A DNA stretch of 64,000 nucleotides from Rivularia sp. PCC 7116. Lineage in GTDB: Bacteria > Cyanobacteriota > Cyanobacteriia > Cyanobacteriales > Nostocaceae. Below the pieces are notes generated by a model. That model saw nothing but the letters and a program-made list of their open reading frames with translations, was not told where the DNA came from and did no database searches. Of this stretch, positions 61,042 to 64,000 are shown piece after piece. Every line of letters begins with the position of its first letter. Within the stretch, counting starts at the first letter, position 1. The DNA lies in the NCBI RefSeq assembly GCF_000316665.1, contig NC_019678.1, forward strand, positions 4,774,001-4,838,000. Reading direction: 5' to 3'. Position numbers and translations under genes: made by a program.

Positions 61042-61104
61042 ACAAAAATCCCCCAGCGTGCTTGTAGGCTTACCGGGGGAGTTAGTTATCAGGGTGCATC
61101 TACC
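61042..61104 (+). ncRNA. nsiR1: NsiR1 copy 1
   Basis: Hairpin C5 at 61050 with CATCTACC ending at 61104; consensus hairpin. It is the first unit and lacks TCCGGA at the standard distance upstream (only TCCAGA at 60999). Confidence 0.8.
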
Positions 61105-61168
61105 AATTCTATGTACTCGTTTGAACAATCACTTTCCGGATGAAATTGTAATTAAGTAGCTAATTACA

Positions 61169-61231
61169 TACAAAAACCCCCAGCGTGCTTGTAGGCTTAC
61201 CGGGGGAGTTAGTTATCAGGGTGCATCTACC
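61169..61231 (+). ncRNA. nsiR1: NsiR1 copy 2
   Basis: Hairpin C5 at 61177. Upstream TCCGGA at 61135-61140, 16 bases, then TAGCTA as -10. Downstream flank is the ATTACATG variant. Confidence 0.85.
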
Positions 61232-61307
61232 AATTACATGTACTGTATTTAACAGCGACTTTCCGGATAAAACTGTATAAATATGTTTGGGTGTAGATAT
61301 TTTGCAT

Positions 61308-61370
61308 ATAAAAATCCCCCAGCGTGCTTGTAGGCTTACCGGGGGAGTTAGTTATCAGGGTGCATCTACC
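61308..61370 (+). ncRNA. nsiR1: NsiR1 copy 3
   Basis: Hairpin C5 at 61316. TCCGGA (61262-61267) lies 26 rather than 16 bases from the -10-like TAGATA, making the step 139 bp. Confidence 0.83.
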
Positions 61371-61446
61371 AATTCTATGTACTCGTTTAAACAATCACTT
61401 TCCGGATAAAACTGTATAAATATGTTTGGGTGTAGATATTTTGCAT

Positions 61447-61509
61447 ATAAAAATCCCCCAGCGTGCCTGTAGGCTTACCGGGGGAGTTAGTTATCAGGGT
61501 GCATCTACC
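61447..61509 (+). ncRNA. nsiR1: NsiR1 copy 4
   Basis: Hairpin C5 at 61455 with GTGCCTGT in place of GTGCTTGT. Same long TCCGGA spacing (61401-61406) as copy 3. Confidence 0.83.
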
Positions 61510-61576
61510 AATTACATGTACTGTATTTAACATCTACTTTCCGGATGAAATTGTAATTAGGTATCTAAAATTAAAT

Positions 61577-61639
61577 ACAAAAAACCCCCAGCGCGCTTGT
61601 AGGCTTACCGGGGGAGTTAGTTATCAGGGTGCATCTACC
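61577..61639 (+). ncRNA. nsiR1: NsiR1 copy 5
   Basis: Hairpin C5 at 61585 with variant GCGCGCTTG. First of the exact 130-bp series; TCCGGA at 61540-61545, -10-like TATCTA 16 bases on. Confidence 0.85.
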
Positions 61640-61706
61640 AATTCTATATACTTGTTTAAACAATCACTTTCCGGATGAAATTGTAATTAGGTATCTAAAA
61701 TTAAAT

Positions 61707-61769
61707 ACAAAAATCCCCCAGCGTGCTTGTAGGCTTACCGGGGGAGTTAGTTATCAGGGTGCATCTACC
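61707..61769 (+). ncRNA. nsiR1: NsiR1 copy 6
   Basis: Hairpin C5 at 61715, consensus sequence. TCCGGA at 61670-61675 with TATCTA 16 bases downstream. Confidence 0.87.
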
Positions 61770-61836
61770 AATTCTATGTACTTGTTTAAACAATCGCTTT
61801 CCGGATGAAATTGTAATTAGGTATCTAAAATTAAAT

Positions 61837-61899
61837 ACAAAAATCCCCCAGCGTGCTTGTAGGCTTACCGGGGGAGACAGTTATCAGGGTGCATCTACC
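61837..61899 (+). ncRNA. nsiR1: NsiR1 copy 7
   Basis: Hairpin C5 at 61845; the linker reads GACAGTTATC instead of GTTAGTTATC. TCCGGA at 61800-61805. Confidence 0.86.
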
Positions 61900-61966
61900 A
61901 ATTCTATGTACTCGTTTAAACAATCGCTTTCCGGATGAAATTTTAATTGGGTATCTAAAATTAAAT

Positions 61967-62029
61967 ACAAAAATCCCCCAGCGTGCTTGTAGGCTTACCG
62001 GGGGAGTTAGTTATCAGGGTGCATCTACC
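61967..62029 (+). ncRNA. nsiR1: NsiR1 copy 8
   Basis: Hairpin C5 at 61975, consensus sequence. TCCGGA at 61930-61935; the spacer has TTTTAATTGG. Confidence 0.87.
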
Positions 62030-62096
62030 AATTCTATGTACTTGTTTAAACAATCGCTTTCCGGATGAAATTGTAATTGGGTATCTAAAATTAAAT

Positions 62097-62159
62097 ACAA
62101 AAATCCCCCAGCGTGCTTGTAGGCTTACCGGGGGAGTTAGTTATCAGGGTGCATCTACC
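62097..62159 (+). ncRNA. nsiR1: NsiR1 copy 9
   Basis: Hairpin C5 at 62105, consensus sequence. TCCGGA at 62060-62065. Confidence 0.87.
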
Positions 62160-62226
62160 AATTCTATGTACTCGTTTAAACAATCGCTTTCCGGATGAAA
62201 TTTTAATTGGGTATCTAAAATTAAAT

Positions 62227-62289
62227 ACAAAAATCCCCCAGCGTGCTTGTAGGCTTACCGGGGGAGTTAGTTATCAGGGTGCATCTACC
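62227..62289 (+). ncRNA. nsiR1: NsiR1 copy 10
   Basis: Hairpin C5 at 62235, consensus sequence. TCCGGA at 62190-62195. Confidence 0.87.
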
Positions 62290-62356
62290 AATTCTATGTA
62301 CTCGTTTAAACAATCACTTTCCGGATGAAATTGTAATTGGGTATCTAAAATTAAAT

Positions 62357-62419
62357 ACAAAAATCCCCCAGCGTGCTCGTAGGCTTACCGGGGGAGTTAT
62401 TTATCAGGGTGCATCTACC
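62357..62419 (+). ncRNA. nsiR1: NsiR1 copy 11
   Basis: Hairpin C5 at 62365 with GTGCTCGT and GTTATTTATC variants. TCCGGA at 62320-62325. Last intact unit; its downstream TCCGGA (62450-62455) drives the decayed copy 12. Confidence 0.85.
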
Positions 62420-62481
62420 AATTATATGTACTCGTTTAAACAATCACTTTCCGGATGAAATTTTAATTAAATATATAATTA

Positions 62482-62542
62482 AATACAAAACCCTAGCACT
62501 TTTGGGTTTATTAGGTAAGACAGTTATCAATTTGAATCTACC
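62482..62542 (+). ncRNA. NsiR1 copy 12, decayed
   Basis: CCCTAGCACTTTTGGG replaces the C5/G5 hairpin, and CAGTTATCAATTTGAATCTA-CC replaces the core. It still follows TCCGGA plus 16 bases plus TATATA, so it may be transcribed as a divergent RNA. No TCCGGA follows it. Confidence 0.6.
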
Positions 62543-62626
62543 AGTTCTATGCACTGCATTTAACCACTACTTATTAAAGTGAATTATAATTTAGATGCAA
62601 ATAAATTACGCTGATTATAGACAATG

Positions 62627-62668
62627 CAAAAGTAGTTATTAGTTTGCACCTACTTATTGCATGTAGTA
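62627..62668 (+). repeat. Highly decayed NsiR1 unit (copy 13)
   Basis: AGTAGTTATTAGTTTGCACC-TACTTATTGCATGTA aligns with the array core and its right flank (GTTAGTTATCAGGGTGCATC...), but the hairpin and TCCGGA are lost. Confidence 0.5.
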
Positions 62669-62737
62669 TAAGTAATGTTTTTGTATTGAGTAGATCTGTA
62701 TATTTTTATATTTTTTTTGAAAACGAATAATTAGAAA

Positions 62738-62834
62738 TAAAAAAACCCCTAGTGGAAGGCAGTCAACCAGGGGAGTTAGTTATCAGGGTGCATCTACCAA
62801 TTAAATGTTCTAAAGTTAACCAGTATCTTCCGGA
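62738..62834 (+). ncRNA. Detached, divergent NsiR1 unit (copy 14)
   Basis: Hairpin CCCCTAGT...ACCAGGGG (62746-62773) has a different loop, but the core GGGGAGTTAGTTATCAGGGT-GCATCTACCAATT is identical to the array, ending at 62798. TCCGGA follows at 62829-62834 with TGATAG 17 bases on. The hairpin keeps its pairing while its sequence differs, as expected of a selected structure. Confidence 0.7.
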
Positions 62835-63105
62835 TAAAATTGTCCAAATGCTGATAGAAGTTGTATAAGAAGCAACTTTTATTAACGTGTTTTGTATATG
62901 TCCGCACATTATCAAATATTTCTGAAGCCTTAGCGATGGCAAAAAACCAAAAAATCATCGTTATTCTTTTTTCGATAAATTTTAATGCATTTGGCGATTG
63001 CGATATTTACCAACAGTAAAAATAAATAAAAATAATATTTTTACTGAGGAATTAAAGTGCTAAGCGCATATATAAATAAGTTAGTTCTAGGCACATTTAG
63101 TTTAA

Positions 63106-63131
63106 TCCGGATAAAGTTGTAAAGGTAGATA
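63106..63131 (+). promoter_or_regulatory. Candidate DIF+ type promoter of hetF
   Basis: TCCGGA (63106-63111), 14 bases, then TAGATA (63126-63131). TCCGGA is the -35-region element reported for heterocyst-specific (DIF+) transcription starts in Anabaena. Transcription would begin near 63138, leaving a leader of about 120 bases. The spacer is shorter than the 16 bases seen in the array. Confidence 0.55.
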
Positions 63132-63153
63132 AACCAAAAAACCACTTTAAAAT

Positions 63154-63184
63154 CAGAAACATGGAAGCTCTTAGATGCATCTAA
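63154..63184 (-). promoter_or_regulatory. Inverted NsiR1-like segment in the hetF leader (candidate antisense target)
   Basis: On the minus strand, GATGCATCTAAGAGCTTCCA-TGT resembles the array core GGTGCATCTACCAATTCTAT-GT. The hetF mRNA would therefore be complementary to NsiR1: TAGATGCA (63172-63179) pairs with its TGCATCTA, and ACATGGAA (63159-63166) pairs with its TTCTATGT (one G-U). NsiR1 is reported to repress hetF by an antisense mechanism in Nostoc. Confidence 0.5.
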
Positions 63185-63260
63185 TGTATCAGGAAGAGCA
63201 AAACATAGACTTGAAACAAAAGCGTTTCCAACCAGATAAGTTAGGTAAACAGGAGAAGTT

Positions 63261-64000
63261 GTGACCCAGGAATTTCACATTTCCGTAACCCCAGTAGGGC
63301 AAAACGACTACTTGGTGCGGACGGAACAAGTCGCCCCTGGGGTACCCTTAGCAGAAGAACTGGTAAGGTGGCCGGTGGCTGATTGGTTAGCCGCTGCTGG
63401 GAGTTTAATGAACGACCCATTGCAGTCAGTATTGCAGGGCGATGCGATGGCGTTAAGCGCCTGTTTAGAAGAGACAAATGCAAGAAACTCAGTCAATTTG
63501 GTGGCACTGGGTCAGCAACTTTATAATGCGCTGTTTCAAGGCACTCTTAGGGACAGTTGGATTACGGCGCAAGGTATTGCCCAAAACCACCAACAGGTAT
63601 TGCGCTTGCGTTTGGGCTTAAAGGATACGAAATTAGCTCGTCTTCCTTGGGAGGTAATGCATCAAGCCGATCGCCCAATTGCCACCGGTCCTTATATTGC
63701 TTTTTCTCGCTATCAAAGCGGAATGAGCGGAACGTCTCGCCTACCATCAAGAAATATTCCCCAGTTATCAACGAATGGTGGAATTAGAGTCTTGATGGTG
63801 ATTGCTTCTCCTGCCGATCAAGTGCGTCTTAACCTGTTAAAACAAGAAGCTATCAGGCTGCAAGCGGAACTTGAGCGTAAAAACCAAGGCGGGGATCATC
63901 TTCCTGAAATTGAACTTTCGGTACTAGAGCAACCTGGAAGAGAAGAATTAACCCAAGCTTTAGAACAAGGAAATTATCACGTTCTCCACTATTCTGGCCA
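63261..64000 (+). CDS. hetF: HetF, CHAT-domain protease required for heterocyst differentiation (5' part)
   Basis: The frame starts with GTG at 63261, five bases after AGGAG, and stays open to the window end: 246 codons plus two bases. It reads MTQEFHISVTPVGQNDYLVR and continues with LRLRLGLKDTKLARLPWEVM and GPYIAFSRY, typical of a CHAT (caspase HetF Associated with TPRs) domain, reaching LEQGNYHVLHYSG, just before the catalytic His. The Cys half lies outside. HetF is needed for heterocyst formation and for normal cell division, and works with PatU3 and HetR. The NsiR1 array directly upstream supports the identification. The first methionine is encoded by GTG. Confidence 0.9.
   Translation, partial: MTQEFHISVTPVGQNDYLVRTEQVAPGVPLAEELVRWPVADWLAAAGSLMNDPLQSVLQGDAMALSACLEETNARNSVNLVALGQQLYNALFQGTLRDSWITAQGIAQNHQQVLRLRLGLKDTKLARLPWEVMHQADRPIATGPYIAFSRYQSGMSGTSRLPSRNIPQLSTNGGIRVLMVIASPADQVRLNLLKQEAIRLQAELERKNQGGDHLPEIELSVLEQPGREELTQALEQGNYHVLHYSG

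Larger units (their letters stand above)
61042..62543 (+). repeat. nsiR1: NsiR1 tandem array, 11 intact units and one decayed unit
   Basis: Head-to-tail units of about 130 bp (127, 139, 139, then 130 bp steps). Each holds CCCCCAGCGTGCTTGTAGGC and TTACCGGGGG (hairpin), then GTTAGTTATCAGGGTGCATC-TACC (core), then TCCGGA and a -10-like box. Hairpins start at 61050, 61177, 61316, 61455, 61585, 61715, 61845, 61975, 62105, 62235 and 62365; a decayed unit is at about 62490. In Nostoc/Anabaena the HetR-dependent small RNA NsiR1 comes from a tandem array upstream of hetF. The same arrangement here, with hetF 0.8 kb downstream, is the basis for the name. Confidence 0.92.
62835..63260 (+). other. hetF leader region
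   Basis: 426 bp between the last array unit and hetF, with no gene. It holds a weak core relic (TTAGTT...GGCACATTTAG, 63081-63100), the TCCGGA element at 63106-63111, a perfect 14-base palindrome TTAGATGCATCTAA (63171-63184), and the hetF ribosome site AGGAGA at 63251-63256. Confidence 0.65.

Noticed and set aside
61042-62543. CRISPR array
   Set aside because: Whole units of about 130 bp are repeated, with no unique 30-40 bp spacers between short repeats and no cas genes nearby.
61463-62582. Seven or more nearly identical 69-71 residue open frames on the plus strand
   Set aside because: They are frame translations of the 130-bp NsiR1 units; 130 is not a multiple of three, the frames overlap each other, and there is no ribosome site or protein family. 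They are RNA repeats, not a gene family.
63241-63771. Minus-strand and other-frame ORFs in the hetF region
   Set aside because: They are shadows of the hetF reading frame, which has a ribosome site, a family match and no stop up to the window edge.

Overview
The window looks like chromosomal DNA of a filamentous, heterocyst-forming cyanobacterium (Nostocales). Supporting signs are: about a dozen HIP1 octamers (GCGATCGC) scattered through genes; moderately AT-rich DNA with heptamer short tandem repeats between genes; a fused NADPH-thioredoxin reductase/thioredoxin (NTRC); a cyanobacterial-type PII protein; and, at the right edge, the 5' part of hetF preceded by a tandem array that I identify as the nitrogen-stress small RNA NsiR1. 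I cannot name the species.

Layout. 1-12.3 kb: end of a glycosyltransferase gene, then nine minus-strand genes forming an exopolysaccharide locus (Gfo/Idh oxidoreductase, four sugar-transfer enzymes including a WecB/TagA/CpsF type, methyltransferase, O-antigen ligase/polymerase-like protein, hexapeptide acetyltransferase, Wzc-type co-polymerase/tyrosine kinase). It is headed by a 1.2-kb non-coding stretch. 13.5-22.7 kb: housekeeping genes (secreted amidase, pyrG, ROK sugar kinase, an orphan ABC permease, NTRC, a Uma2 protein) separated by palindromic repeats and a probable TnpB-type transposon scar. 22.9-31.7 kb: methyltransferase, type IV pilin-like protein, TPR/O-GlcNAc-transferase-like protein and a 1237-residue methyltransferase/glycosyltransferase fusion, plausibly a pilus or surface-glycan locus. 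33-39 kb: signalling genes (FHA-Ser/Thr kinase, PP2C phosphatase, PAS histidine kinase). 39-48 kb: pseudouridine synthase, TPP riboswitch-thiC, pyrE, tRNA(CAU), CNNM/CBS protein, queC, an oxidoreductase. 49.2-50.9 kb: a ParM-like actin with a ParR-like partner. 51.7-60.3 kb: hexose-phosphate mutase, rdgB, glnB, thiD, a membrane-anchored subtilase and small proteins.

60.3-64 kb is the most distinctive part. Eleven intact and at least three decayed copies of a roughly 130-bp unit lie head to tail. Each intact copy holds a C5/G5 hairpin, a conserved core and a TCCGGA element followed by a -10-like box for the next copy. The array leads into hetF, which starts with GTG at 63261 and runs off the window. 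The hetF leader has its own TCCGGA element and a segment that could pair with the small RNA in antisense. Together this is a heterocyst-differentiation control region.

Small mobile or repeated elements are frequent: two MITE-like elements (46288-46451, 53099-53229), nested palindromes at 27418-27597 with a relative at 20005-20052, and three GTAGAGACG-type inverted repeats. All identifications come from reading the sequence; no database search was run.
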